A DNA stretch of 64,000 nt from Herbaspirillum sp. RTI4 (GTDB lineage: Bacteria; Pseudomonadota; Gammaproteobacteria; Burkholderiales; Burkholderiaceae_D): NCBI RefSeq assembly GCF_034313965.1, contig NZ_JAVIWQ010000002.1, positions 2,790,001-2,854,000 on the forward strand, read 5' to 3'. The notes beneath the pieces were generated by a model. The model ran no database searches. It worked only from the letters and a program-made list of their open reading frames with translations, and was not told the DNA's origin. Below, one piece after another: positions 1-8,485 of this stretch. Positions within the stretch are counted from its first letter, which is position 1. Every line of letters begins with the position of its first letter. Made by a program: the position numbers and the translations under genes.

Positions 1-483
1 GCCGTGCTGCATTACTACCTGCGCTTCATCCCGGGTGCCAACGAGGACGGCGTAGTGCGTTTCCTCCTGACCGCCGCCGCCATCGGTCTGTTGTACAAGG
101 AAAACGCCTCGATCTCCGGCGCTGAAGTCGGCTGTCAGGGCGAAGTCGGCGTTGCCTGCTCGATGGCGGCGGCCGGGCTGGCCGAAGTCCTCGGCGGCAG
201 CGTGGCGCAAGTGGAAAACGCTGCCGAAATCGGCATGGAACACAATCTCGGCCTGACCTGCGACCCCATCGGCGGGTTAGTGCAGGTGCCGTGCATAGAA
301 CGTAATGCCATGGGCGCGGTCAAGGCAGTTAACGCCGCCCGCATGGCGCTCAATGGCGATGGCCATCATCATGTTTCCCTCGACAAAGTCATTCGCACCA
401 TGCGCCAGACCGGCGCTGACATGAAGACCAAATACAAGGAAACTTCTCGCGGCGGACTCGCCGTCAACATCATCGAATGTTAA
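1..483 (+). CDS. sdaA: L-serine ammonia-lyase, C-terminal part (5' end outside window)
   Basis: C-terminal 160 residues of an iron-sulfur L-serine dehydratase, which deaminates serine to pyruvate and ammonia in the cytoplasm. The frame is open from base 1, so the start lies upstream. Seen: the alpha-chain block with [19 protein letters not shown] and the later [13 protein letters not shown] stretch. These supply the cysteines that ligate the 4Fe-4S cluster in this family. The ending [10 protein letters not shown] is typical. gcvT follows after 17 bases, so serine breakdown is probably co-transcribed with glycine cleavage. Only the truncation limits the call. Confidence 0.93.
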   Translation, partial: AVLHYYLRFIPGANEDGVVRFLLTAAAIGLLYKENASISGAEVGCQGEVGVACSMAAAGLAEVLGGSVAQVENAAEIGMEHNLGLTCDPIGGLVQVPCIERNAMGAVKAVNAARMALNGDGHHHVSLDKVIRTMRQTGADMKTKYKETSRGGLAVNIIEC

Positions 484-500
484 TCAAGGACTACACCACC

Positions 501-1637
501 ATGACAACTACCCCGACACCCGCACAAACGCTGCGTCGCACGCCGCTTTACCGCCTGCATCTGGAACTGGGCGGCAAGATGGTCCCTTTCGCCGGCTATG
601 AAATGCCGGTGTACTACCCGTTAGGGATTTTGAAAGAACACATTCACACAAGGGCAAAGGCCGGTCTGTTCGATGTATCTCACATGGGGCAGGTCAGACT
701 CAGCGGCGCGGATGCCTCCGCCGCGCTGGAAACACTGGCACCGATCGACATCATCGACCTGCCCACCGGCATGCAACGCTACGCGCTGTTCACCGCCGAA
801 GACGGCGGCATCCTTGACGATCTGATGGTGGCCCGTCTGGCGCACGATGAATTGTTCGTGGTCGTCAACGCCGCCTGCAAAGAACAAGACATCGCCCACA
901 TGAAGCTCAATCTTGCCAGCCGCTGTCAGGTGCAGGAGCTGACAGACCATGCCCTGCTGGCGCTGCAAGGCCCCGCCGCCGCCGCCGTGCTGGCGCGCCT
1001 GCATCCTGGCGTCGCTGATCTCAAATTCATGCAGATTAGTCGTTTCGATCTGGACGGCGTGCGTTGCGTCATCAGCCGCTCCGGCTATACCGGCGAAGAC
1101 GGCTATGAAATTTCGGTTCCCTCGGCCGATGCGGAAGCGCTGGCACGTCGCCTGCTCACGGAACCGGAAGTCGAAGCCATCGGCCTGGGCGCACGCGATT
1201 CTCTGCGACTGGAAGCCGGGCTGTGTCTGTACAGCCATGACATCGATACCGACACCACGCCGATTGAAGGCAGCCTGCTATGGGCCATCTCCCGAGTGCG
1301 TCGTCCGGGCGGCGCGCGCGCCGGCGGCTATCCGGGGGACGCCATCATCGCCCGCCAGATCGCCGAGGGCGTCGAGCGCAAGCGCATCGGCTTTATCGTC
1401 AAGGAAAAAATGCCGGTCCGGGAAGGCAGCGCGATTACCGATCTCGAAGGCAACGTCATCGGCAAAGTCACCAGCGGCACCTTTGGCCCCTCCTACGGCG
1501 GCCCGCTCGGCCTTGGCTATGTCACCACGGCGCACGCCGTACCCGGTACCGCCTTGTTTGCACTGGTACGCGGCAAGCGGGTCGCCATCGAAATCAGTCT
1601 GCCGCCGTTTGTGCCGCAACACTATCACCGGGGTTAA
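501..1637 (+). CDS. gcvT: Glycine cleavage system T protein (aminomethyltransferase)
   Basis: 378 residues, normal length for GcvT. It transfers the methylene group from the aminomethyl-lipoyl arm of GcvH to tetrahydrofolate and releases ammonia. Seen: N-terminal [20 protein letters not shown] and [10 protein letters not shown], the central [10 protein letters not shown] motif, and a C-terminal barrel with [11 protein letters not shown]. The start at 501 is preferred to the in-frame ATG at 477 because AAGGA lies 10 bases upstream and 477 overlaps sdaA. gcvH and gcvP are not in the window; they may lie further left. lipA begins 4 bases downstream. Confidence 0.95.
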   Translation: MTTTPTPAQTLRRTPLYRLHLELGGKMVPFAGYEMPVYYPLGILKEHIHTRAKAGLFDVSHMGQVRLSGADASAALETLAPIDIIDLPTGMQRYALFTAEDGGILDDLMVARLAHDELFVVVNAACKEQDIAHMKLNLASRCQVQELTDHALLALQGPAAAAVLARLHPGVADLKFMQISRFDLDGVRCVISRSGYTGEDGYEISVPSADAEALARRLLTEPEVEAIGLGARDSLRLEAGLCLYSHDIDTDTTPIEGSLLWAISRVRRPGGARAGGYPGDAIIARQIAEGVERKRIGFIVKEKMPVREGSAITDLEGNVIGKVTSGTFGPSYGGPLGLGYVTTAHAVPGTALFALVRGKRVAIEISLPPFVPQHYHRG

Positions 1638-1641
1638 GCGC

Positions 1642-2601
1642 ATGAATGCACCGCTTCCGAACAAAGCCGTGGCCGGCGTCAAACTCAGCGCCGCCGAAAA
1701 AGTCGCGCGCATCCCGGTCAAAATCACCCCGACTGCACGTCAGGACATGCTGCGCAAACCGTCCTGGATACGCGCTGCCTTTCCCGGCAACCCGGAGGTG
1801 CTGGCGCTGAAAAAAACGCTGCGTGAGCATCAGCTCGTGACGGTATGCGAAGAAGCGCGCTGTCCCAACATCGGCGAATGTTTTAGCCACGGCACCGCCA
1901 CGTTCATGATCATGGGCGAGCTCTGCACCCGCCGCTGCCCGTTTTGCGACGTCGGCCACGGCCGCCCGCTTCCTCTGGATGCGGGAGAACCGCAACGACT
2001 GGCCGATACCATCGCTGCCATGCAATTGAAATACGTGGTGATTACCTCGGTCGACCGCGATGACTTGCGCGACGGCGGCGCAGGGCATTTCGCCGCCTGC
2101 ATCGAGGCGGCAAGGCAAAGCAGCCCGGGGATTCGCGTCGAAATATTAGTGCCGGATTTTCGCGGTCGCCTGTCGCTGGCGCTGACGACCCTCGGCACTG
2201 CGCCGCCGGATGTGTTCAACCACAACATGGAAACGGTGCCGCGCCTCTACCTGGAAGCCAGACCGGGTGCCGATTATCAGAATTCGCTGACGCTGCTGGC
2301 CGATTTCAAACGCGCCTGGCCGCAAGTGCCGACCAAATCGGGCCTGATGCTGGGGCTCGGTGAAACGGATGAGGAAATCGTGGAAGTCATGCGCGACTTG
2401 CGCGCGCATCAGGTGGACATGCTCACGCTCGGTCAGTATTTGCAACCCAGCCTGCACCACCTGCCGGTGAAGCGCTATGTCACGCCGGACGCGTTCGCCA
2501 GTCTGCGCGATACCGCCCTTGGACTCGGCTTCAGTCAGGTCGCCTCAGGGCCGATGGTGCGTTCCAGCTACCATGCCGATTTGCAGGCGCAGGGAGTCTG
2601 A
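1642..2601 (+). CDS. lipA: Lipoyl synthase (radical SAM)
   Basis: 319 residues. LipA inserts two sulfurs into protein-bound octanoyl groups to make lipoate. Seen: the auxiliary cluster motif [12 protein letters not shown] (Cys69, Cys74, Cys80), the radical-SAM CxxxCxxC motif CTRRCPFC (Cys95, Cys99, Cys102) and the C-terminal RSSYHAD motif carrying the serine that ligates the auxiliary cluster. It starts 4 bases after gcvT, so it is probably translationally linked. The product it makes is the cofactor of GcvH, which explains the linkage. No lipB is present, so this may be a second, glycine-cleavage-dedicated lipA copy; that is inference. Confidence 0.95.
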   Translation: MNAPLPNKAVAGVKLSAAEKVARIPVKITPTARQDMLRKPSWIRAAFPGNPEVLALKKTLREHQLVTVCEEARCPNIGECFSHGTATFMIMGELCTRRCPFCDVGHGRPLPLDAGEPQRLADTIAAMQLKYVVITSVDRDDLRDGGAGHFAACIEAARQSSPGIRVEILVPDFRGRLSLALTTLGTAPPDVFNHNMETVPRLYLEARPGADYQNSLTLLADFKRAWPQVPTKSGLMLGLGETDEEIVEVMRDLRAHQVDMLTLGQYLQPSLHHLPVKRYVTPDAFASLRDTALGLGFSQVASGPMVRSSYHADLQAQGV

Positions 2602-2700
2602 ACAATCGTGCAGGAAGTGTGGAGGACGATGCAAGATCAAACTGACAGATGACCAAGATCGGTACGCCGCGCTAAGATTGCATCGTGTAAGGACTTGGTC

Positions 2701-2730
2701 AGAGGGACGCTGAAAAGAGGGACGCTGAAA
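2701..2730. repeat. 15-bp perfect tandem duplication
   Basis: AGAGGGACGCTGAAA occurs twice in a row (2701-2715 and 2716-2730). It is followed by two copies of AGGCCCGCTG within the next 30 bases. It lies in the 172-base gap between lipA and the convergent DUF2970 gene, where no gene is seen. Confidence 0.7.
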
Positions 2731-2773
2731 GAGGCCCGCTGAGACCAGGCCCGCTGTCAGGAAAATGAGGGAA

Positions 2774-2986
2774 TCAGGGCAAGACCAGCTTCACCACGGT
2801 CAGCAAAATCCCGATGAACAAAGCCACGCCAATCAAGCCAGCCACGACAACGTAGACGGGATTGAAAGACGTGGCGTCCTTTTCAAAATCCGCCCGACGG
2901 CGCAAGCCAACGAACGACCAGAAAATAGCGCCCAGCGTTGCAAAAAATGATTTATTTTTAGGCTTCGATTGTGTTGGTTCAGTCAT
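2774..2986 (-). CDS. DUF2970 family small membrane protein
   Basis: 70 residues with a basic, Lys-rich N-terminus, a short amphipathic segment (around FFATLGAIFWSFVGLRR) and one strongly hydrophobic helix near the C-terminus (VYVVVAGLIGVALFIGILL). This is the layout of DUF2970 inner-membrane proteins common in Betaproteobacteria. The function of the family is unknown. It is convergent with lipA and stands alone upstream of tRNA-Thr, with no sign of an operon. Confidence 0.82.
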   Translation of the reverse strand: MTEPTQSKPKNKSFFATLGAIFWSFVGLRRRADFEKDATSFNPVYVVVAGLIGVALFIGILLTVVKLVLP

Positions 2987-3144
2987 GGTCAGGCCTTTCC
3001 CATAGAAGTAAAACAGTCCATCAGTATAACCATACCGGCATGGCGAGAACCGGCTTACGCCAATCGGCTTGCACCGTGCTTAACAGCACGTTCAAAAAGC
3101 AAAAAGCCCAACCGGTTAAAGTTGAGCTAAGCGCATGATTACAT

Positions 3145-3220
<76 letters not shown>

Positions 3221-3368
3221 GTGGGTTTGATTATACCCCAGCATCTTCACCAGGGCGGCGCGCTTGGCCGGCTCCTGCTCGGCGTCAATGGCCGAGGCAA
3301 CGCCCCATTAATGCCCCAACACTCCCGGCGCTCGCCCTGAAAAAGCAGCAGCCAAATATCGTCCGGTA

Positions 3369-3530
3369 TCAGTCGATTAGCGGTATGCCGTGGCCATAAA
3401 CCCAGGGTCGCGCCTGACGGTCACGTTCCTGAAACTGCCTGATATCCGCCACCAGACGCAGAGTCTGATCGACTTCATCGAGCCCGGTCAGCAAGGCTTC
3501 GCGCTGGGTATCGGGCAGGGTAAATGCCAA
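3369..3530 (-). pseudogene. Remnant of leuD (isopropylmalate dehydratase small subunit), C-terminal end only
   Basis: The minus strand encodes about 50 residues ending in a TGA at 3369. They include ALLTGLDEVDQTL, then DIRQFQERDRQARPWVYG. This pattern (LL-GLD-I-TL, then I-x-FE/Q and R-PW) is how LeuD proteins end. The upstream three quarters of the gene are missing; the frame runs into the terminator of the neighbouring binding-protein gene and a stop at 3579. It is therefore a fragment of an old leuD-like gene or of a paralogue. The call rests on recall of the LeuD tail. Confidence 0.5.
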
Positions 3531-3546
3531 TCTACTACAAATAAGC

Positions 3547-3579
3547 AGCCGACAGCCCGCCTGCGCGAGTCTGTCGGCT
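3547..3579 (-). terminator. Hairpin downstream of the binding-protein gene
   Basis: Perfect 9-bp arms AGCCGACAG and CTGTCGGCT around a 15-base loop lie 33 bases after the stop of the minus-strand binding-protein gene. The T-tract after it (GCTTATTTGT) is weak. Confidence 0.55.
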
Positions 3580-3611
3580 TACCTTAATGACTTCGCTTAA
3601 TAGCTTGGCAA

Positions 3612-4859
3612 TTACTTAGCGACCAACGAGCAGCTGCCCTTGTTCATCGGTTGGTAAGCCAATTCACCGGGGATGGTTTTCAGGATTTTCATCAAATCCC
3701 ATTCCGACTTGGATTCAGACGGTTTTTTAGCCTCAGCCAAATACATGTCATGCACCATACGGCCGTCTTCGCGAATCTTGCCCTTCTTGGCAAAGAAATC
3801 ATTGATTTCCGTCGCCTTCATTTTTTGCATGACGACTTCTGCGTTATCCGTACCGGCCGCCTGAATCGACTTCAGGTAGTGCATCGTGGCCGAATACATA
3901 CCTGCCTGAATCATGGTGGGCATCGACTTGTGCAGGGCATAGAAACGCTTCGACCAAGCACGAGTTTCCTCATTCATATCCCAGTAAAAGCCGGTCGTAA
4001 ACAATAGACCCTGCGCGACATTGAGGCCCATGCCTTTCAGATCGGTATCAAACACCAGGAGCGTTGCCAGTTTCTGGCCGGACTTGGTCAAACCAAATTC
4101 AGCCGCACCGCGAACCGCATTTTGCGTATCTTTACCGGCATTCGCCAAACCGATCACTTTGGCCTTCGATGCTTGCGCTTGCAGCAAGAACGAGGAGAAA
4201 TCATTAGCGCCGAGTGGATGTTTAATGGTGCCAAGCACTTTTCCACCCATGTCCTGTATCACCCGCGTCGTGTCTTTTTCCAGCGAATTACCGAAGGCAT
4301 AATCGGCCGTCAGGAAAAACCAGGTGTCGCCGCCCGACTCCATGATGGCGCGACCAGTGCCGGTAGCCAGTGCATAAGTGTCATACACATAATGGACGCC
4401 ATAGGCCGAGCATTCATTGTTGGTCAGCGCGGTGCTTGCCGATCCGGCAAAGATCATCACTTTCTTTTTGCTCGCGCCCAGTTTTTGCAGAGCAATCGCC
4501 GCAGCCGAATCGGTCGATTCAATAATCATGTCGACCTTGTCGCGGTCAATCCATTCCGAGGCGCGCGTCACCGCGATATCGACCTTGTTCTGATAGTCGG
4601 TCGACACCATTTCAATTTTCTTGCCGGCCACCTTGCCGCCGAAATCATCGATCGCCATCTTGACCGCAGTGACCGCACCAGGGCCGCCGTTAGCGGAATA
4701 GACGCCGGTCTTATCAACAATCACGCCAATCTTGACGATATCGTCCGTAAATAAGACGGGGGCTGGAACCGGAGCTTGGGCCTGGACATTGCCAGAAATT
4801 AAGCTGGTAAGTAATGCGCCAGATAAAGCACCAGAAAGGGCGAACTTGGATAAATGCAT
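3612..4859 (-). CDS. ABC transporter substrate-binding protein, branched-chain amino acid (LivK) type, orphan
   Basis: 415 residues. Residues 1-28 form a signal peptide (basic start, hydrophobic core, VQAQA cleavage region). The mature part is a type I periplasmic-binding fold, starting DDIVKIGVIVDKTGVYSANGG and ending with a Cys-containing tail. No permease or ATPase genes adjoin it, so it must use a Liv-type importer encoded elsewhere. It is clearly paralogous to the protein at 61588-62820 (shared ADYAFG, ASKAKVIGLANAG-like and REDGRMVHDMYL-like segments). A -24/-12 promoter lies about 110 bases upstream. Its position beside the sigma-54 activator suggests it imports the substrate of the operon starting at 7120; that is inference. 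RBS AGGAGA precedes the start. Confidence 0.88.
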   Translation of the reverse strand: MHLSKFALSGALSGALLTSLISGNVQAQAPVPAPVLFTDDIVKIGVIVDKTGVYSANGGPGAVTAVKMAIDDFGGKVAGKKIEMVSTDYQNKVDIAVTRASEWIDRDKVDMIIESTDSAAAIALQKLGASKKKVMIFAGSASTALTNNECSAYGVHYVYDTYALATGTGRAIMESGGDTWFFLTADYAFGNSLEKDTTRVIQDMGGKVLGTIKHPLGANDFSSFLLQAQASKAKVIGLANAGKDTQNAVRGAAEFGLTKSGQKLATLLVFDTDLKGMGLNVAQGLLFTTGFYWDMNEETRAWSKRFYALHKSMPTMIQAGMYSATMHYLKSIQAAGTDNAEVVMQKMKATEINDFFAKKGKIREDGRMVHDMYLAEAKKPSESKSEWDLMKILKTIPGELAYQPMNKGSCSLVAK

Positions 4860-4968
4860 TGCGTCTCCTGTTTTTTATAGGTAAGCGATCTGAAGCAAGC
4901 AGCATCCGGAATGGACCGGTTTAGGTGCGACAAACTTCATCGACTAGCTGCTCCCTGAGCGGAGTACA

Positions 4969-4983
4969 GCAAACTGCGTGCCA
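4969..4983 (-). promoter_or_regulatory. Sigma-54 (-24/-12) promoter for the binding-protein gene
   Basis: On the minus strand the bases read TGGCACG CAGT TTGC, an exact match to the RpoN consensus with GG and GC separated by 10 bases. The predicted start of transcription is near 4957, giving a leader of about 98 bases before the ATG at 4859. A sigma-54 activator gene lies immediately upstream, which supports the call. Confidence 0.85.
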
Positions 4984-5091
4984 TCCGGCACGGGAAGGCG
5001 ATCGCGCCCTTGTTGCGGAGAATTGGCGGAGAATTCGAGGAGCAAATCCGCCGGGAAGTGTCGTCGCTCTACGCGTTTATTGAAGACATGT

Positions 5092-5125
5092 GTCTGCGCA
5101 AACTACATTTATTGTTCGCGCAGAC
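5092..5125. promoter_or_regulatory. Inverted repeat between activator stop and sigma-54 promoter
   Basis: Perfect 8-bp arms GTCTGCGC and GCGCAGAC are separated by 18 bases. It lies 15 bases beyond the activator stop codon and about 110-140 bases upstream of the -24 element at 4983. It could be the activator's terminator (no T-tract is seen) or its upstream activating sequence, for which the distance is typical. The sequence alone does not decide. Confidence 0.4.
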
Positions 5126-5139
5126 GAGTTGGACAGGGA

Positions 5140-6807
5140 TTAATCGTCCGTCGCCGCAGGATTCATCTGGGCCAGTTTCTTGTACAGATAAGATCGGGAA
5201 ATATGGAGACTCTCGGCAACTTTTTTCTTGTTACCGTTGAACGTCTGCATCGCCGTTTGAATGATTTCCGCCTCTACCTTGTCCTTCGCATGCTGCATGC
5301 TGCTCGCCTGCGGCGCTTTCTCTCCCGGCTCAACCAGAAGCGCGTAGCCAGACATGCCGGCCGCCTCGTCTTGAATGCTCTCCAGATCCCTGGGGCCAAT
5401 CACATCGGTTTCGCAAAACACCGCCGCCCGCTCCACCGCATGCTGCAGTTGACGGACATTGCCCGGCCAGGGCCTGCTTTGCAGCAGCAGCACCGCCTCC
5501 GGGTCCAGCACTTTGGGCTTGCTTCCATGCCGTTGCGCGAAATGCGCCAGAAAAACTTCGGCCAGCTCGGGAATATCTTCCAGCCGGTCGCGCAGCGGCG
5601 GCAAACGCAAAGTAATCGTGCTGATGCGGTAGAACACATCCAGCCGGAAACTGCCGTTGGCGATCATGCTCTTGAAATCGCGATTGCTCGCCGAAATCAA
5701 ACGGAAATCGGAGCGCTTGGCGCGGTCGCCGCCGACGCGCTCAAAGCTGCCATCCTGCAACACCCGCAGTAGCTTGACCTGAATGTCGGGCGGCATATCG
5801 CCGATCTCATCGAGGAACAGCGTGCCACGATCGGCCGCTTCAAATTTGCCCTGTCGCCCCTTGCGGTCGGCACCAGTGAACGCACCGGCCTCATAGCCGA
5901 ACAGCTCACTCTCGACCAGATTGGCAGGCATGGCCGCCGCATTGACCAACACCAGCGGATTGCCGCTGCGTGGGCTCAACAAGTGAATCGCATGGGCCAC
6001 CAGTTCCTTGCCGGTGCCGCTTTCGCCAACCAACAAGACCGGCACATCAAGCGGCGCCACCTTCACGATATCAGCCTTGAGCTTTTTCACCGCGGCACTG
6101 GAACCAATGATCTGATCCAGTCCATAACTGCGATTGCGTATGCCGGACAGTTCGCGCTCATAAAAGCTGACCTGCTTGCGCAGACGGCCGATCTCGTCGC
6201 TCATTTCGTGGATCGCATCCGGCCCCTTGAACATCACCTGGCCGATAGCGCCGACACGGCGTGCCTGACGGTCAAAAATAGGTGTGCGCCGAACCACGCG
6301 GCTAGTGCCATGCATTTCCTGTAACTGCCCGATTTCCGGCTTGCCGCTGATAGCCACTTCATGCAGATGCGTATTCTCAATCACCTCGGTCACATGCTTG
6401 CCGATGGCTTCCAGATGCTTGATGTTGAAGAATTTTTCATGGACCGGGCTCAGATAGCGAACCAGGCCCTTGCTGTCGACCACCGTCATGGCCTCGAACG
6501 GATTAGTGATCAGGTGACGCATGATGTCCGTCGCAAAATCGACGCTGCCAAAAAATTCCAGCAGTGCCGTATCCGGCTCGTTATCGAAGATCAAAAAACA
6601 GCCGACGCCCGGCGTGTCCGCATAAAAACAGGTCAGCGCGCGTGCCGCGCCCTCCAGCATGAACAGACGTGGAATCGGCATGCTGATGCGTTTGGTCCAT
6701 TTGGCCGCCAGCGGCTGCGATACCAGAATGCTATGCGCCAGACCGGAGTTCACCATCACCGTATTGTTGTCATCAATGACCAGTATGCCCATGGTGTCAC
6801 GCTTCAT
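5140..6807 (-). CDS. Sigma-54-dependent transcriptional activator with PAS domain, Fis-type HTH
   Basis: 555 residues. A PAS-like sensor region lies near residues 98-195 (FEAMTVVDSKGLVRYLSP) and a short coiled linker near 200-222. The AAA+ core has Walker A GESGTGKE (261-268), the sigma-54 contact loop GAFTGA (308-313), Walker B TLFLDEIGD (329-337) and an arginine-finger region. The C-terminal Fis-type helix-turn-helix ends at about 548 (KKVAESLHISRSYLYKKL). There is no response-regulator domain, so it probably senses a small ligand (PrpR/AcoR/RocR style) rather than a kinase signal. The N-terminal 95 residues match nothing I recognise. RBS AGAGGG precedes the ATG at 6807. Outward-facing sigma-54 promoters on both sides (4983 and 7075) make these transcripts its likely targets. 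Confidence 0.93.
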   Translation of the reverse strand: MKRDTMGILVIDDNNTVMVNSGLAHSILVSQPLAAKWTKRISMPIPRLFMLEGAARALTCFYADTPGVGCFLIFDNEPDTALLEFFGSVDFATDIMRHLITNPFEAMTVVDSKGLVRYLSPVHEKFFNIKHLEAIGKHVTEVIENTHLHEVAISGKPEIGQLQEMHGTSRVVRRTPIFDRQARRVGAIGQVMFKGPDAIHEMSDEIGRLRKQVSFYERELSGIRNRSYGLDQIIGSSAAVKKLKADIVKVAPLDVPVLLVGESGTGKELVAHAIHLLSPRSGNPLVLVNAAAMPANLVESELFGYEAGAFTGADRKGRQGKFEAADRGTLFLDEIGDMPPDIQVKLLRVLQDGSFERVGGDRAKRSDFRLISASNRDFKSMIANGSFRLDVFYRISTITLRLPPLRDRLEDIPELAEVFLAHFAQRHGSKPKVLDPEAVLLLQSRPWPGNVRQLQHAVERAAVFCETDVIGPRDLESIQDEAAGMSGYALLVEPGEKAPQASSMQHAKDKVEAEIIQTAMQTFNGNKKKVAESLHISRSYLYKKLAQMNPAATDD

Positions 6808-6827
6808 CGTGCCCTCTTTTCTTTATT

Positions 6828-6929
6828 AGGACTTGCGCAAAAGCCCGCTGGCGTTGTTGCATCGGCTTGCCGTGCTACTCGCACTGCCAGCGGCAATGCG
6901 CCTATCCAGCGGGCTTTTGCGCAAGTCCT
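6828..6929. repeat. 102-bp palindromic repeat element, copy 1 (MITE/REP-like)
   Basis: The ends are perfect 24-bp inverted repeats (6828-6851 AGGACTTGCGCAAAAGCCCG..., and its exact complement at 6906-6929) around a 54-base core. The reverse complement of the whole unit aligns along its full length with 8360-8460, including the core (GCATTGCCG...CAGTGC...GCACGGCAA...CGATGCA). This shows a dispersed element and not a simple terminator. It sits 21 bases upstream of the activator start codon. Confidence 0.85.
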
Positions 6930-7074
6930 GTTTATGTACGGCTGTATTCGGAGAAAAAAACACTGTCCTTGATAAGTACACTTGATTCAGAAACTGTCGG
7001 CCATGAATGCACAAAAGCAGCATAAAGGCAGCACAACGGCCCCGAATGTACCAGCTTATGGGGCAATGCGTACT

Positions 7075-7089
7075 TGGCACAGGATTTGC
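7075..7089 (+). promoter_or_regulatory. Sigma-54 (-24/-12) promoter of the alicyclic acid operon
   Basis: TGGCAC AGGAT TTGC, with GG (7076-7077) and GC (7088-7089) separated by 10 bases, as RpoN requires. Transcription is predicted to start near 7101, only 19 bases before the ATG at 7120. This favours that start codon over the upstream in-frame ATG at 6982, which lies before the promoter. The gene for a sigma-54 activator is divergent. Confidence 0.85.
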
Positions 7090-7119
7090 GATAGAAGGCA
7101 TATTGTCCGAGACCAAGTT

Positions 7120-8349
7120 ATGACTCCATTCGATTTTCTTCCTGCCCCCGATTCCAACGACGGCCTGCACATGCTGGCCGGGATTACCGTCATTGACCTC
7201 ACTACTTCGGTCGCCGGTCCGTATGCCACGCAACTACTGGCAGACATGGGTGCCACCGTCATCAAGGTCGAGAAACAATTGGCCGGCGACGACGCCCGTG
7301 CATGGGGCCCCCCCTTCCTGCATGAAGAATCGCTCTGGTTCCTCAGCGTCAATCGCAACAAGCAAAGCGTCACACTCGACATCAGCTGCGAACGCGGCAG
7401 CGCAGTGCTGGACCAGTTGATTGCCAGCGCCGATGTACTGGTCGTCAATCTGGGCGGCCGCACACAGGAAAAGCTGGGCGTCGATTACGCCCGCCTTGCA
7501 GCCCTTCATCCGGCGCTGATTCATGTATCGCTGACCGGCTTCGGTCTGCTCGGCGCGCGCGGCGACCTGCCCTGCTACGACCTGATTGCCGAAGGCTATT
7601 CCGGCGTCATGGACCTGACCGGCGAACCAGACAACGCGCCACAGAAAGTCGGCACCCCCGCCGCCGACCTGCTTGCCGGACAAGACGCCGCCATGGCCGT
7701 GATGGCCGCGCTGCTTGAGCGCCATCGCACCGGGCGCGGCAAACAAATCGATATCTCGATGGTGCGCAGCATGACGCGCTTCATGGCACCACGCATCGTG
7801 CCTTATCTCGGCGCTGGCGAAGCCATCACCCGCTCGGGCGGGCGCGACTCAGTCATCGCCATCTATCAGGTATTCCAGACCGCCGACCTGCCGCTGACCT
7901 TGGGACTGGGCAACAACGCCATCTGGCAGCGGTTCTGGAAAGCGGTGGGTGAGCCGGACTTTGGCAATGACCCACGCTTTTCCAGCAATCAGCAGCGACG
8001 TGAGTATCGGCCTGAAATTGTGGCCAGAATTAGCGCCCTCCTGGCGCAGAAAAACCGCAAGCAATGGCTGGAGATTCTGAGCGCGCAGCGCATACCGGCA
8101 GGCCCCATCAACCGGGTCGATGAAGTCGTGCAAGACCCTGAGCTAATAAAAGAAGGACTTTTTTATTCCGCGCAGACCGCCAAAGGCAAGGTGCCGCAGG
8201 TGGGCCTCGGCATAGGATTCGACGGCAAGACCCAAGTCCACCGCAGCCCGCCGCCGGTGCTGGGCGAACATACACGCACCGTATTACAGGACCGTCTTGG
8301 CATGTCTGCTGACGAAATAACAGCATTGCTTAATGATGGCATCATCTGA
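7120..8349 (+). CDS. CaiB/BaiF-family (class III) CoA-transferase
   Basis: 409 residues from the ATG at 7120, normal for the family. Class III CoA-transferases move CoA between carboxylic acids through an aspartyl-CoA anhydride. Seen: the Rossmann-like start ITVIDLTTSVAGPYATQLLADMGATVIKVE, then SVNRNKQSVTLD, and the segment CYDLIAEGYSG, whose Asp is at the catalytic position. Also seen are GRGKQIDISM and the C-terminal VLGEHTRTVL. The start was chosen because a sigma-54 promoter ends 30 bases upstream; the longer frame from 6982 would begin before the promoter. It is the first gene of the operon. It may activate the incoming acid or an intermediate with CoA from another thioester; the substrate is not visible. 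Confidence 0.88.
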   Translation: MTPFDFLPAPDSNDGLHMLAGITVIDLTTSVAGPYATQLLADMGATVIKVEKQLAGDDARAWGPPFLHEESLWFLSVNRNKQSVTLDISCERGSAVLDQLIASADVLVVNLGGRTQEKLGVDYARLAALHPALIHVSLTGFGLLGARGDLPCYDLIAEGYSGVMDLTGEPDNAPQKVGTPAADLLAGQDAAMAVMAALLERHRTGRGKQIDISMVRSMTRFMAPRIVPYLGAGEAITRSGGRDSVIAIYQVFQTADLPLTLGLGNNAIWQRFWKAVGEPDFGNDPRFSSNQQRREYRPEIVARISALLAQKNRKQWLEILSAQRIPAGPINRVDEVVQDPELIKEGLFYSAQTAKGKVPQVGLGIGFDGKTQVHRSPPPVLGEHTRTVLQDRLGMSADEITALLNDGII

Positions 8350-8359
8350 TAGCCGTATC

Positions 8360-8460
8360 AGGGCTTACGCAAAAGGCCACTGGCTAGCCGCATTGCCGCA
8401 GACAGTGCAAGCGCACGGCAAGGCGATGCAGCAAGGCCAGCTGTTTTTTGCGCAAATCCT
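8360..8460. repeat. 101-bp palindromic repeat element, copy 2
   Basis: Homologous in the opposite orientation to 6828-6929. The ends (AGGGCTTACGCAAAAGG... and ...TTTTTGCGCAAATCCT) are degenerate inverted repeats and the core is conserved. It lies between the first and second genes of the operon, directly before the ribosome-binding site of the second. It would form a long hairpin in the polycistronic mRNA. Confidence 0.8.
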
Positions 8461-8485
8461 GCCTATTTGATTCAAGGAGAAACAC

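Larger units (their letters stand above)
3221..3611. other. 391-base stretch without an intact gene, next to tRNA-Thr
   Basis: It contains the tRNA -10 box, a short minus-strand frame that resembles the end of LeuD (3369-3530, listed separately) and the hairpin downstream of the binding-protein gene. The 130 bases between the tRNA and the leuD fragment have a coding-like composition on the minus strand but are broken in every frame. It looks like a decayed junction. Confidence 0.5.

Noticed and set aside
949..2601. 550-codon frame covering part of gcvT and all of lipA
   Set aside because: Only the part from 1642 encodes LipA; the upstream portion is an out-of-frame shadow of gcvT.
3390..3587. 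65-codon plus-strand frame
   Set aside because: It is antisense to the leuD-like fragment and crosses the binding-protein hairpin; no domain.
4978..5772. 264-codon plus-strand frame
   Set aside because: Antisense to the sigma-54 activator, Arg/His-rich, no domain.
6828..6929. Simple bidirectional terminator
   Set aside because: There is no T-tract, the core is long and it is shared with 8360-8460, so a dispersed repeat element explains it better.
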